NCBI RefSeq assembly: GCF_029852145.1
Contig: NC_079975.1
Location: 13,451,275-13,515,274 of the forward strand
Source: Microplitis mediator
Lineage: Eukaryota; Arthropoda; Insecta; Hymenoptera; Braconidae
DNA: 64,000 bases
Direction of reading: 5' to 3'
Position numbers and translations under genes: made by a program
Notes under the pieces: generated by a model
Database searches by the model: none
What the model saw: the letters and a program-made list of their open reading frames with translations, nothing else
Told to the model about the DNA's origin: nothing
Shown here: positions 1 through 11,666 of the stretch, in pieces
How positions within the stretch are numbered: the first letter of the stretch is position 1
How the letters are laid out: each line of letters opens with the position of its first letter

Positions 1-778
1 TAATTTACTTTTTTTGTTTGATTCGAAGTTTCCCGCGATTATTAAAAATATTCATTAAAATATAAGTATCTAAAGGCACGTTCAGAAATTTATTCAAGGG
101 GATACAGTTGCATTCACAGATATCTGGTTACACCAGATGGACAATTCGACATCACCATAAAGCGTTAATAAATTCTGTGAAGAAAATGTAAATGCAGTGT
201 CAGGTATTTTCTTGTTCCTCTAGTTTTAAGTAAATCATGTGGATTTTCACTTACAAACCATATGAGAATATATTTATCAATCTCTAGAGTTTATTTCTGA
301 GCATCCCCTTAAATAGCCAGGATTGTCAGCTAAAGTTTGCTTTCATTTTGTCATCTAATAACGGCAGCAGATTTTGGACCAACTAAATTCCCAGTTTGAT
401 GACAGAATTTCCCGTCAATTTTACGACAAATATACATCAACTTCTTTCGTTCAGGCTCAGTTTGCTTGAGGAGGGGAGACGAGACCTTTATATCCTCCAT
501 ACTTCAAAAGTTTTCTATTTAACTACAATGTGAGTTGTGAGTACAAAATACAGTGCAAACCGACAGAAAGTTGGCCGCTTTTAAATCTCGTTCTTTAAAT
601 ACTAGTACTTTGCCGCCCGATACCAACAGTAGATTTTGGTTTCGAACAAGTTGAGTTTTCAAATTGACGACAATCTCCAGCCCAAGTGGAGGGAGGAATT
701 TTATAAATACAGAAATAAATAAAATTAATTCATAACCTCAAAAGCTGAAAACACGTGGGTATAAATGTTATTAAAAAT
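1..778. other. Upstream region of DDX55; no gene seen
   Basis: No convincing coding exon lies before the DDX55 start codon. The stretch at about 75-310 is a short inverted-repeat element described separately. The rest is plain AT-rich sequence that should contain the DDX55 promoter and 5' UTR, but no specific core element could be assigned. Confidence 0.5.
75..310. repeat. Short inverted-repeat element, family F copy 1
   Basis: The left end reads GGCACGTTCAGAAAT and the right end, read on the other strand, reads GGGGATGCTCAGAAAT. These are imperfect terminal inverted repeats about 235 bp apart. A related shorter element with ends GGGCTTGTTCAGAAA and GGGCGTGTTCAGAAA lies at 41932-42090. No coding capacity is seen, so it is called a MITE-like element. 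Confidence 0.55.
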
Positions 779-3700
779 ATGTCTAATAACTCTACAAATG
801 GAATTAATAAGCAAAAATGGGAAAATTTAGGGGTTACTCTAAGTAATAGAGTTTTAAAAACTTTAAAGTTACTTAAGTTTCACCATCCAACTCCAATTCA
901 AGTATGTATCCAACAAAATATATATTTAAAAATTTTTTATTTATCAAAATATTGCAATGATTTTAGGCAGCATGTATCCCTATTTTATTAAATGGAAAAG
1001 ATGTAGCAGCAGAAGCTGTTACTGGAAGTGGAAAAACACTAGCATTTCTTATACCATTGATAGAAATTCTTCAGGTATTTATTTATTAAATAATTTATAA
1101 ATCATTATTTTATAATGTGAATTTATTTTTATAGAAAAGAAGTGATGAATGGAAAGCAACAGAGATCGGTGGCATAATTATTTCACCAACAAGAGAATTG
1201 GCTACTCAAATAAGTGAAGTATTGAACCTATTTTTGAAAGACATTCCAAAATTAAAGCAAGTATTATTAGTTGGTGGTACTACAGTTAAAGAAGATGCAA
1301 TAAAGTTAAAACAAGGTGCAAATATTATTATTGCTACACCAGGAAGATTAGAAGATATTTTTTCAAATTGCAAAGATGTTAATTTAGGAAAAGCAGTCAA
1401 ATCATTGGTTACTACTCTATTATTATATCAAATTTTAAAATAAATTTGTAAGTGATATTAAGTATTAAATTTTAATATTTTTTATTCTATAATTTTAGGA
1501 ATTATTAGTATTAGATGAAGCTGATAGACTTTTAGATCTTGGATTTTCGGCAACATTAAATACAATTTTAAGTCAATTACCACGTTTACGAAGAACTGGA
1601 TTATTTTCTGCAACACAAACAAAAGAATTACAACAATTAATACGAGCAGGCTTAAGAAATCCAACAATAGTTGCAGTTAAAGAGAAATCTAGTGTTTCTA
1701 CACCAATATCACTAAATAACTATTATGCTATCGTTGAACCTGATCATAAAATTGCAACTTTAGTTAATTTTATAAAATCAAAGGGCACTGATTTAAAATA
1801 TATGATATTTTTTTCTACGTGTGCATGTGTAGATTATTTCAGCCATGTATTAAAATTGTAAGTATTGATTTTAAGTAATTAAATATTTTATAATTGTGTA
1901 ATTTATTTAGATAGATAAAGATTTTATTTGGCCATGAGATCGAAATTTCTTGTTGCCGTTCATACAAAATAATACATTAAATCAATATATAAATTTAAAT
2001 TATAATATATAATAATAACAATAATAAGCTAACAGTAAAAAATAAGCTTCAACATCAAGTCCATTTAAATTCGAAGTTAATTTATTATCATCAATTATCG
2101 AAATGATTTATCATATTATGCTAGATGACTAGTAAATAAACGTAAATATAGTCTTGATTTGCGTCTCCCCTACGCAGCATAGGCTGTAAAAAAAATTAAC
2201 TTATTTTTTAATAACCCTAGAAGCATTGTCTTAAGCAAGTTATTCGAGGAAAGTCTTTCAGCAAGTTTCTTACGCATGATTTAAATAAGACTTAAACAAG
2301 TAGGATTTCATAAGTATACTTGCCAAAAACTTCAGCAAGTCTTGCTTAAGATACTTCTTAAAGACTTACGAAATCTTTAGAAACAGCCTGCAGCAACTTT
2401 TAATCAATAGATAACAATGTCAGAGTTCTAAAACTCAAACGCAGTGCCTATAGCTAATCCAGTAGTCCTCATTTAAATTTAAAGTACTACAAATTGATAA
2501 TATTATCAAACGATAAAATTATATCGAACATTAAGTAAGCACTACTGAATTAACTATACTAATTATGGATAGACGGCTCGCGATGTAACGAAGAGGGTAG
2601 CCATGTCCAGGTATCTTAAGCAATTTTACAGCAAGTCTGAACTAATGCATCTTGAGCAAATATCTTGTTTCAAGCAAATATTGCTACAGGTTTACTTAAA
2701 CGTATCTTACGGAAGTATCTTATCACAGACTTGTTCTCGACTGATGATGCAGGCTTGCTGAAGACTGGTGGTACAGATTTATGTAAGACATCCTTAAAAA
2801 TGCTAGTAGGGAATTGGCCCTGATTCACATAAATCATTTGTTTATTTAAATTTTATTTTATTTATTTGAATTTTATTTTATTTATTTACATTTTATTTTA
2901 TTTATTTAAATTTATAGTATGTTTCCTGGCAAAATGATATTTTCTTTGCATGGAAAAATAAAAGATCGAAGAAACAGTATATTTGAAGAATTTCGTAACA
3001 TTGAAGCTGGTATACTTATATGTACTGATGTAATGGCCCGAGGAATTGATATTCCAGAAGTGGATTGGGTTTTACAGTACGACCCACCATCTACTGCAAG
3101 TAACTTTGTACATCGTTGCGGTAGAACTGCGCGAATTGGTCATCAAGGCAATGCATTACTTTTCCTTTTACCAACCGAAGATGCTTACATTGAATTTATC
3201 AAACGAAATCAAAAAGTTGAATTAGATAAATTGGAATTAAATACTCCTGCAGAGCTTATTCAAAAATGTTTAGATTCTATGAGGAATTCACAGCTTGATG
3301 ATAGGCTTTTATTTGATAAGGGCAATTGTGCTTTCGTATCATATATACAATCATATAGTAAACATGAATGTAATTTAATTTTAAGATTGAAAGATTTAGA
3401 TCTTGGTTTGATAGCAATGGGCTTTGGTCTTTTACGAATGCCACGTATGCCAGAAGTTAAAAATCGTGACACATCATCTTTTATAGAAATGAATATTGAT
3501 ATTAATTCAATCGGATATAAAGACAAACAAAGAGAAGAAAAACGATTGGAGAATCTTAATATTTATCGTAAAACAGGAATTTGGCCTAGCAAGGATAAAC
3601 GAAGGATGAAAAATACAGAACCTTGGTCTGAAACAAAAAAAAAAAAAGTGGAAAGACAAGATAAACGTATAACTAAAAAAGATAAAAAAAGTAAACGAAA

Positions 3701-3938
3701 CGAAACTAATGGATCCGCTAAATCGATAAAGAAAAAAAGAAAAGGACCTTCACAAGAGGATTTAGATGAATTATCTAAGGATATTGCATTGATAAAAAAA
3801 TTGAAGAGAAAAAAGGTGAGATTTGATACTGTATTATATGATTGAAACTAATTTTAAAGTTTTGTTAACAAAATATTTTAAAAATCATTTTTATTGCAGA
3901 TATCAGATGAAGATTTTAATGAAGCTTTTGGAGTATAA
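779..3938 (+). CDS. DDX55: ATP-dependent RNA helicase DDX55 (Spb4 family), 6 exons
   Basis: Coding exons are 779-901, 967-1074, 1135-1407, 1499-1857, 2918-3815 and 3900-3938. They join to 1800 nt (599 residues), the same size as human DDX55 (about 600). All DEAD-box motifs are visible: Q motif ending HHPTPIQ near residue 41, Walker A TGSGKT (60-65), PTREL, TPGR, DEAD at 174-177, SAT, motif V around RGIDIP (329-334) and motif VI HRCGRTARIG from 353. A lysine-rich tail (KKKRK clusters) follows, as in Spb4-type helicases that act in nucleolar 60S ribosome assembly. The start is the ATG at 779; the frame runs a few codons further up but only from a GTG. Intron 4 (1858-2917, 1.06 kb) carries a repeat element, while the other introns are 60-90 bp. 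Exon 3 ends at a weak GTTACT donor. The assignment to DDX55 rather than DDX18 or DDX10 rests on size, tail and overall resemblance. Confidence 0.93.
1910..2110 (-). repeat. Possible degraded 3' end of a non-LTR retrotransposon
   Basis: The short block TTATTTGGCCATGAGA, with AAT-rich sequence around it, resembles the 3' end of the retrotransposon copies at 8285-8760 and 36530-36985. Those end in an ATT/AAT-rich tail next to a TTGGCCATAAGAC-like block. The match is short and eroded. Confidence 0.35.
2215..2811. repeat. MITE family A, copy 1 (in DDX55 intron 4)
   Basis: About 597 bp bounded by imperfect terminal inverted repeats: CCCTAGAAGCATTGTCTTAA on the left and CCCTACTAGCATTTTTAAG on the opposite strand at the right. 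The interior is built from repeated CTTAAG-AAGT-like words. Two more copies occur in the window (27074-27784 and 59827-60445). It lies wholly inside the intron, so it should be spliced out. Confidence 0.75.
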
Positions 3939-5968
3939 TATGTACATAATTAAGTATTTATTTATTACTTATTCCTATTAATATACAAATTTAAAATAAT
4001 AAAATTTTAATTACAATCGAAAAGTAATGGGAGATTTTTTAAACATAGATTATAAGTAATTAATTAAATTTCATTAGTTTTCTAAAGTCAAAAAAATTTC
4101 TAAAAGGTTTCGAACTCTACTAAAGCGGAAAATCTTTGCGAGCCACTAAATTTATTATAAACTAGCCGTCATCCGCAGCTCCGCCTGCGTACATTATGTG
4201 ATATTTATATTGTTGTTAAAAATTTCGATGAAACTTCCTTCATAGTTGATTTTCGAAAAAATAACAATAATGGTAGATACTTATAAATGTAAGGAAATTT
4301 TTTTACGAAGTTTAAGCTTGGATCTTAAACTTAAAAAACGGGATTGTTTTCATTTGTGACTCTGCCGCAACACCTTCGGAGTTAATTTTCGGAAAAACAG
4401 CAGTAATGGAGGGTGCTTGTTAGTGTAAAGAACATTTGTTTCCTAGTTTAAGTCTCACTGTCTGATAGTTAAAAAAAAAAGAGCCATCCGGTCATACCGG
4501 GAATGGAAAAGTTTTATACTTCTTATTTCAATTAATTTAAAAATTTCATTTTTTGGAAGATTTTATTAAGAAATCTGCGTACTATATTTCTTACAATATC
4601 ATTTGAACAATCATTAATGAGTGTTCATTTCTTTTTTTAATATTTTCAATTTATCAAAGCAACGATGTCAACGGGGAAAATTCTCGTGTAAAATTACATT
4701 TTTATCTTTTAAAATTTGTAAAAAGTACCGTATAGACTTAATTGCGATCTTACAAAATTGATTATTATACCTCTGAAGCGCCATAAAAAATAAACTAATT
4801 AGTCGAAAATAAAGTTATAATACTGTTAATTAATGCTTATTTTATAAAGTATAACATGAATTTTTTTTTTTTTTTTTTAATTTTCAAGACAATCAAACGG
4901 CTAGAAGAAATCGTAGAAATAATAAGTTATATAGCGAAATTCATAACTAGAAAAAATTAAAAATACCCACAAGCCCCGAATTAATTGACCGATTTTGCTC
5001 ATCTTCGAGCTTGATCAAGGTAATCGCCCGAAGAAAAAGTGTACCGAATTTCACAATGATCCGATAAGAATTGTAGCCACAATCACTCGGGCATAGCGCG
5101 TCATATCACATATACAACTAAACTTTTGAACTGATCGTATTTTTCGATAAAATAAAACATGTAACTAAATTTTTTGAAAATTGCGACATGAGACCCTCTA
5201 CAATAGCTATATTTCTCCAAGAGTAATCGGCTTAGAACGATTATTTACTGTATAAGTTTCATTAATTTCATTGAATGTGAGAAAAAGGATTTATGATATT
5301 CCACTTTAAGGTCCGCAATAACAATTAAAATGCAGAATAAAGATCTATCGTGTGTCAGCTCTATACTTGAGAAAAGACTTCTATTTTGTTTATTATATTT
5401 TTGTTTTTATTTTTATTACAATGAGAGATAATTTTCTAAAAATGGAACATGAAAAAAAAAAATTGTTATTTTGAAACACTCATGTAATGTATAATAAAAT
5501 ATAGTATATAGTATGCATATAAAAATTTTTTCAAATTGTAACTGATTTTCGTTTAAATGAGTATTGAAAAAAAATTGTGTTAAACTTATTGTATAAGTTT
5601 TTATTTAAATATTATAAAACAAAAATGTCAATCAAATCATAGACAATGTATTTTTGCTATTTATACTAATAAAAAATTTTTCTTGTTTACTTTTGCTATA
5701 CTCGCGTATATACATTCAACATTTAACATTCAACACAGTGGTACAGCTGTGACTCAATGCCCTGTAAAAAGAGTGGGGCGATATGAGTCAGACTGGGGTT
5801 TTAGAGCGTACAGCATAAACGAGAAGAAACGATGAGTCTTATTCCAGTCAGCATAAAAGACTTTAATATGAGGCGTGTAATAGAATAAATAGATTATCAT
5901 TAAACTTTAAATTTTTATCATTAACTAAGAGTATATTTTTCTACTTTTTACTAAATTATTTTTAAGAA
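3939..5968. other. Intergenic DNA between DDX55 and testin
   Basis: The DDX55 3' UTR with an AATAAA-like signal near 3998 is followed by repeat sequence. The part at about 4480-5290 shares long blocks with three other places in the window. No gene was recognised. The testin 5' UTR and promoter must lie close to 5969. Confidence 0.5.
4480..5290 (+). repeat. Interspersed repeat family B, copy 1
   Basis: This stretch contains the block GCGATCTTACAAAATTGATT followed by a CGCCATAAAAAATAAA word, and a second block with GCTTGATCAAGGTAATCGCC. Both recur in the same order at about 28925-29975. Parts recur at 38140-38490, and inverted at 20830-21310 and 22310-22500. No open frame is conserved, so it is probably a non-autonomous DNA element. 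Confidence 0.7.
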
Positions 5969-8900
5969 ATGGAATTAAATGCCCAAGTCAAAGAAGATGA
6001 CCGTCCAAAGTGGCTTTTGGAGCTGGAAAATCGTAAACGAAAAGTATGTCAATTTTTTTTCTTATCCTAATAAATATTTTATCCAGACTAAAAATAAATA
6101 ATTGTATTGTTAAAAAAAATTATGCCAGTAAATAAAAATAATATTTTTATATTTATTGTTTATTATCTGTTATTAATTAATTGATAAGATTATTTTATGC
6201 AGAAATAACAAAAAAAATTTTGAATTATATTATTTTTCATGAGATAAAAATATTGAATTTTATAAGTAATTAAAATTAATGAATTTTCTCAGCCACGATT
6301 AGCTCATGAAGTTGGTGCTGGATCTCCGTGTATTAAATGTGAATCTAATTGTCCAGGACTTGATTTACATTTTTGGCGAAAAATATGTAAAAATTGTAAA
6401 TGTGGACATGATGATCATGATGTTCCTATTGATGAATTTCCACAATTTGATTTATTATTCGGTTCTTCGGGAAAATCTAAACGCAAATTAATTGGTAAAT
6501 AAATTATTTTTTGTATTAATTAAATTAAACTACTAAATTTTTATTTAATCAATTTTTCAGTTCTTAAAATAAACAAACAACAAGTGGATAATGAAGAAAC
6601 TTTTGAATGGGCACCACCGGATACGACAAAAGAACTTGCAGCAGATTATATGAAAGCTTTGCCAGAAGATAAATTACCCATTAAAGGATCAGTAGGAGCT
6701 GCTTTGAGAAAACAACAACTTCAGAAGCAACTTCCGTTACATGACATTGATCATAAAGTATGTGATGAATTATCAGATTCAGAGAGAAAACAATTTGAAA
6801 AATATCTAGAAAATTTAAAAAAATACGTTGGTCAAGGAAAAGTTTCTAAGATAATAACAGCAAAACCTTTTGAAAAATCTTTAGTAACACCAGCAAATGC
6901 TTCAGAATGCTTTACACCTAAACATAAACCAAGTTTAATAAATAGCCAACCATTAAACCTTCGTACTCCCAGTAGTTTTATACCTAAATCTATGAAATCA
7001 TCATACTCTACTCCATTGGCATCACAAGAAGAAATTTATAATCCAAATCTAACTTTCAATACATCAGTAAACGATCCAGAAATAGCTCCGAGAATACTTG
7101 AGACTCTTCGTGGCCCACTTTTAGGACAAATTACCAATGACAGTCATAAAATGGCTAGATATCATCATATTATTGAAAATATGAAAAACGAAGGAAAAGT
7201 TGCTGCGGCTGATTCTGTTTCTGGTAATCGTAATTTTGCATTAAATATTTCAAATATTACTCAACTGCCTCATGATGAAAAATGTTATCCTATTGGATCA
7301 ATGGAACAAAATCTAGAAACGATAAATAATAACCCAGATAACGAACAAATTAGAACAGATACAGTAGTGCCAACGCCGTCTTCCATAATTGATTCTATTC
7401 ATTCCAATAATCATAATTTACCATTAAATTTTGCCCAATCTAATTTACATTCCGATAATTATCAGAAAAATGAAAATATTAATAAAAATAAATCACAAAC
7501 TGAATTTAACGCTTTAGATTTTCCACAATGGTCAACAAAATTAACAACACCATCAATAAATTCATGTGAATCGATTTCTCAAGAAAATAAAAATTCATTA
7601 TTAGCAGACAAATTGTTATCAGATGCACTTTTACCACCAAGCGCAATTAATTCTGCAGATATTATTGGAAGTACATTGGACGAAAAAGAACTTTCATATA
7701 TTCGCGAAAAACTTTCATCAAAATACAGTGGTAAAGAAGAAGAACCTATTGATATAAATAATTTATCAAGATCCCGGGAATTAATAAGAGATAACGGAGA
7801 AGAAAAAAATATTAAAAGTTATTTAAACCATAATGCAGAATCTAACAATCAAAATATTCATTCAAAACCAATCCACGCTCACTTAAGTAGTTGTAATAGC
7901 CCTGGAAATTCAATTATTAGATCAGAGCAACTTAATAATCCTGTATTTCCTGAAGAAGCCTTTGGTAAAACAAAAAATTTCGAGAGAGATTCAATTATTG
8001 ATAATCTGAGTGACGCAGTGAATGATATATCGATAAATCAATCAAAAGTACAGAAATGTCATAAATGTCAAGAAGGAATTGTTATTAATGATGTTGTTGT
8101 AACCGCTGAGAAAGCTAAAAATGCTGTATGGCATCCTGGATGTTTCGCTTGTTCAACTTGTAATGAATTACTTGTCGATTTAGTTTACTTTTATTATAAA
8201 GATAAACTTTATTGTGCTCGAGACCTTGCTAATTTATTAGAAATACCAAGATGCTTTGCATGTGATGAGGTAATATGATTTTTACTTTAACTATTATTAT
8301 TATTTATTCATTTGGTCATAAGACTCCTTACGGCCATCCAAAAAACATAATATTACATAATAGTAAACATAGTAGTTAAATAATGAACACGAAAAATAAT
8401 AAGATTAGTATAATTATTCCATTAATCATCTTAATTAGCTATCATTCGATTTAAGAACTATTCTCTCGGTAACTCATTCTATATTCTAATTGCATTAATT
8501 AAGAGCGATTTGTCGCATTTCGTGCTGTGGCATCTTGATGGCATCAGATAATCTCGACGGATATCACTTCTGCAAAAACGAGTTTCTAACACACACAATC
8601 TTTCATAAATAGTGACTTTTGATTTAAATATAATATTTTGTAAACTAAACATCAAAAGAAAAATTCCCGCCTTAATTTTATTAGAGTTAGCCATCGTAGA
8701 TTATTATATTATGTCGTAACATGCTTATATTTCGATATTTACAAAATATAAAGAACACAAGCAGTGAGTTTTATTTAGATCTTTAGTTGTTGTTTACCAA
8801 TTGTATCGGTGTAATCCCTATCAAAAAAATCCACGTGGGAATCCAGCTCAGATTCCCATGTAAATTCCGATATGGCGTTTTCGGATGAATTTCCATATAG

Positions 8901-10220
8901 TTTCCTTAAAGAATCTAGCATAGATGCTTACGTGGTTTCCTATGGAAATCCGCAGTATCCTAAATCCATACGGGAATCTAGTATGGATTCCTATGTGAAT
9001 TTTCAAAATTATTTCCCATAAAAATTCAAAGCATGCGAAAACCCATGGAGGGACCTAGTTTAGATTCCTATGTGGACATACAAGGTTCGCAATGTATACT
9101 GAATTTTTTCATAGAAATCCAGATATCCAGGTTCCTATACGGATTTATAACATGGGAATCCAGATATTCAAGTTTCTATGTTTTTTTTTGTATGGGAGTC
9201 CAGATATCTATTGTTTTCTACATCGATTCTTATATAAATCCGTACTTCCCTGTGTTGATTCTCATGGATTCTTATATAAATCCATACTTTCCTACATGGA
9301 TTTCTATGGATTCTCATATAATTCTACATGGATTTTTTTGATAGGGCAGTTATATCAGTGTATAGCTATGCAATAGTCAAATATAGGGAGTATTAGCATG
9401 TTAATTAGTTTTATCTTTGTTAGGGAATTAAATACATCACCATTAATTTTAAGGTGAGCAAGAGCCCTTATACATCGTTTACAAACTTCTGTTACTTGCT
9501 CTGACCAAGATAATGTGTTATCTAGAATAACATTTAAGTGTTTAACCGATTCAAAAAACTCAATCTCATCAATAGACATTACTATCAACTAAGATTTTCA
9601 GAGCAAATGTACAATAATCAGTATTTAAATTTTGCGCAGTACCAAAGATAACAACTTTCGTCTTATCTAGATTTAATTTTAACCCATTTTTCAAACACCA
9701 TAGCTGTATTTCTTTAATTTTAGCGTTAAGAATATTAATACAGTCCGAAATATTTCCCAATTTACATATTTAGTAAATAACCAGTCATCAGCATCGAATA
9801 AATGTTTTATTACAAAATTAATTAATTTCTAAATGAATACTTATTTTATTTAAATTTCAGCTAATCTTCGTAAGAGAATATACTGTAGCAGAAGGACATA
9901 ATTATCATGTTAAACATTTCTGTTGCTGGGATTGTGACGTTCCATTAGCTGGACAACAATATATTTCAGAGAATGATCGTCCTCTTTGCTTGGTTTGTTA
10001 TCAAAAAACTTATGCCAAAATATGCGATAAATGTCGTCAAGTTATAGCAGCTGATCAACAAGGCGTAGCTGTAAAAAATCTAAACTTCCATGCGTCTGAT
10101 GAATGTTTTTGTTGCGCTACGTGTAAAAAAAGTCTATTAAATGGCAGAATGGCGATTAGAGAAGATAAACCATTTTGTTGTAAAGAATGTATAACTGTCT
10201 ATCTAAATACTAAAAAATAA
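5969..10220 (+). CDS. Tes: Testin (PET domain and three LIM domains), 4 exons
   Basis: Coding exons are 5969-6043, 6293-6494, 6561-8269 and 9861-10220, giving 2346 nt (781 residues). A cysteine-rich N-terminal segment (about 35-75, with CIKCESNC and CKNCKCGHDDHD) precedes a PET domain at about 106-190 (FEWAPPDTTKELAADYM). A low-complexity Asn/Ser-rich linker of about 400 residues follows. Three LIM zinc fingers end the protein: about 592-655 (CHKC...HPGCFAC), 658-715 and 718-781. PET plus exactly three LIM domains, without a prickle-type CAAX tail, is the testin arrangement. Testin binds actin regulators at focal adhesions and cell junctions. The protein is much longer than vertebrate testin (about 420 residues) because of the linker. 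The last intron, 8270-9860, cuts between LIM1 and LIM2 and is packed with transposon debris. Confidence 0.92.
8285..9760 (-). mobile_element. Degenerate non-LTR retrotransposon (RT C-terminus and 3' end), split by an insertion
   Basis: Read on the minus strand, 9760-9347 encodes the end of a reverse transcriptase: a GLKLNLDKTK segment, then a LNVILDNTLSWSEQV segment, then a PIFDYC segment, broken by a frameshift near 9575. The coding trace resumes at 8815-8450 with a DIRRDYLMPSRC segment and LLINAIRI followed by TAG where relatives have Trp. It ends in an ATT-rich tail near 8290-8320. The two parts are separated by the element at 8816-9346. It is not functional. It lies antisense to testin within intron 3. 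Confidence 0.8.
8816..9346 (+). repeat. MITE family C, copy 1, inserted in the retrotransposon
   Basis: 531 bp bounded by matching inverted ends CCCTATCAAAAAAATCCA on both strands. The interior is a run of GGAATC/GATTCC words such as TGGGAATCCAGAT and ATGGATTCTTATATAAATCC. Inverted relatives lie at 53246-53730 and about 55498-55880. It interrupts the reverse-transcriptase trace, so it arrived after that element decayed or at least after it inserted. Confidence 0.8.
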
Positions 10221-11666
10221 TAAATATTTTATAATGCACATTAAACATTTTTTAATTTTTTTTATTGCAGTTATTAAATAAATTTCAACTCTGAAACGTG
10301 AAGCGCTTTAATATTTTCTGTTTCTGTTGAACAAATTACTATATTACACACCAAGGTAGGAAAGTAGAACATTTCAACTCACGCATATAATTGCGTACCT
10401 GAGCAAAAGCGAAGGTGGTAAACACACGGATTGGAACGTTCTACCCTCCTCTGTGGTGTGTAAATGATTTTTCACCATAGCTGCACCAAAGTATAAATTC
10501 CTACCTTGTTTAGGGGGAAGAAAATCGTCCTTTTCTTTTATTAGAAAACAAATGATGAAACGTAGCACATGCGCCATTCTCCCCACAAACAGGCAAAATG
10601 GGAATTTATTAAAAAAAAAAAATTTTTTTTGTTTCATCATATTTGTTTTATTTTAAAGTAATATAACAATATGAAATTGAACATTGATAAATTTTCACTT
10701 TACAATTTACACTTTTCAATTATTAAAAAAATAAAATTTTAGTATTATACAATAAATTTTTGTCTGAATCATTTAGTATGAGTTTTTTTTTAATTAATGA
10801 CAGTTTACAGCAGCGGAGTTTTGATTTTATTATATTTATTATGCTTATTGGTATCTTATTCTCATTCGTGCATTAAGTATCATGTTAAATGAGTAATCAC
10901 GATTAACATTGCACGAATTGCTTTAGAATTTACGAAAATTTCTAATAGTAATATGTCAATAGTAAAAAGTTCAGTAGGCATCATTTCCTTAAGTGGCTTA
11001 TCCACTATTGGTGGACACATGCTTTGGGAGGATCTATCAGTGTGAATTGAATCGACTGTAATATTACCGTTGGGTACGTTAGCAACAATATAATTTAAGT
11101 ATTAATAACATGCGAGACATATTACTAGCTAATGACATAATGATCGTTGAATGATGAGCAATTTATTAACTATTGTTTTTACTATCAGGTACGGTCAGTA
11201 GGATGATGAAATACTAAATGATGTCAAACTAAAGTATACAAGTATAAAATATGTTAAAACTATACTTTCGAAATGTCAGCAAAAGTTTAGACATCTTTAA
11301 GATGGATTTTATAAATTTTAAATTATTCATATATCTTTATAAATATATTTGTACACAGAAAAAAAAAGGGTTTCTTGGCGCAAAAAATTTTTTGCATTAT
11401 AAGTTAAAAACAAAAATTTTCTTAGGCCGAGAAAAAATTTCTTGCTGTAACAAATTTTTTTTCGTCCTAAAAAGATATTTGTTTCCAATTCATAATGCAA
11501 ATTTTTTCGTGTGTCGAGAAATCCATTTTTTGTGTAAATAATATTTTTTTTTAAGAATTTAGATAATTGGATCCATTTTTATGTTAAAATTAAAATTTTT
11601 TATCAATAAAATGTTATTACTTAAGGAATAATAAAAACAAATATTTTAATCATAATTACTGAAAAA
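10221..11666. other. Intergenic DNA between testin and HIRIP3-like gene
   Basis: The two genes converge here. The stretch 10330-10520 contains a word-for-word relative of sequence near 38500-38570 (a TTTGCTCAGGTACGCAATTAT-like segment), so it is repeat-derived. A small palindromic element lies at 11351-11536. No gene was recognised. Confidence 0.5.
11351..11536. repeat. Short palindromic element, family J copy 1
   Basis: The left end reads GTACACAGAAAAAAAA and the right end TTTTTTGTGTAAAT, giving an imperfect ACACA-A(n) inverted terminus about 185 bp apart. A related element with TTTTTTCTGTGCA at its right end lies at 63779-63983. The interior carries TTCTTG/CAAGAA words. Confidence 0.5.

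Noticed and set aside
9033..9376. Two overlapping 94-102 residue frames rich in Phe/Tyr/Ser
   Set aside because: Translations of the family C GGAATC-word array, seen again inverted at 53239-53505.
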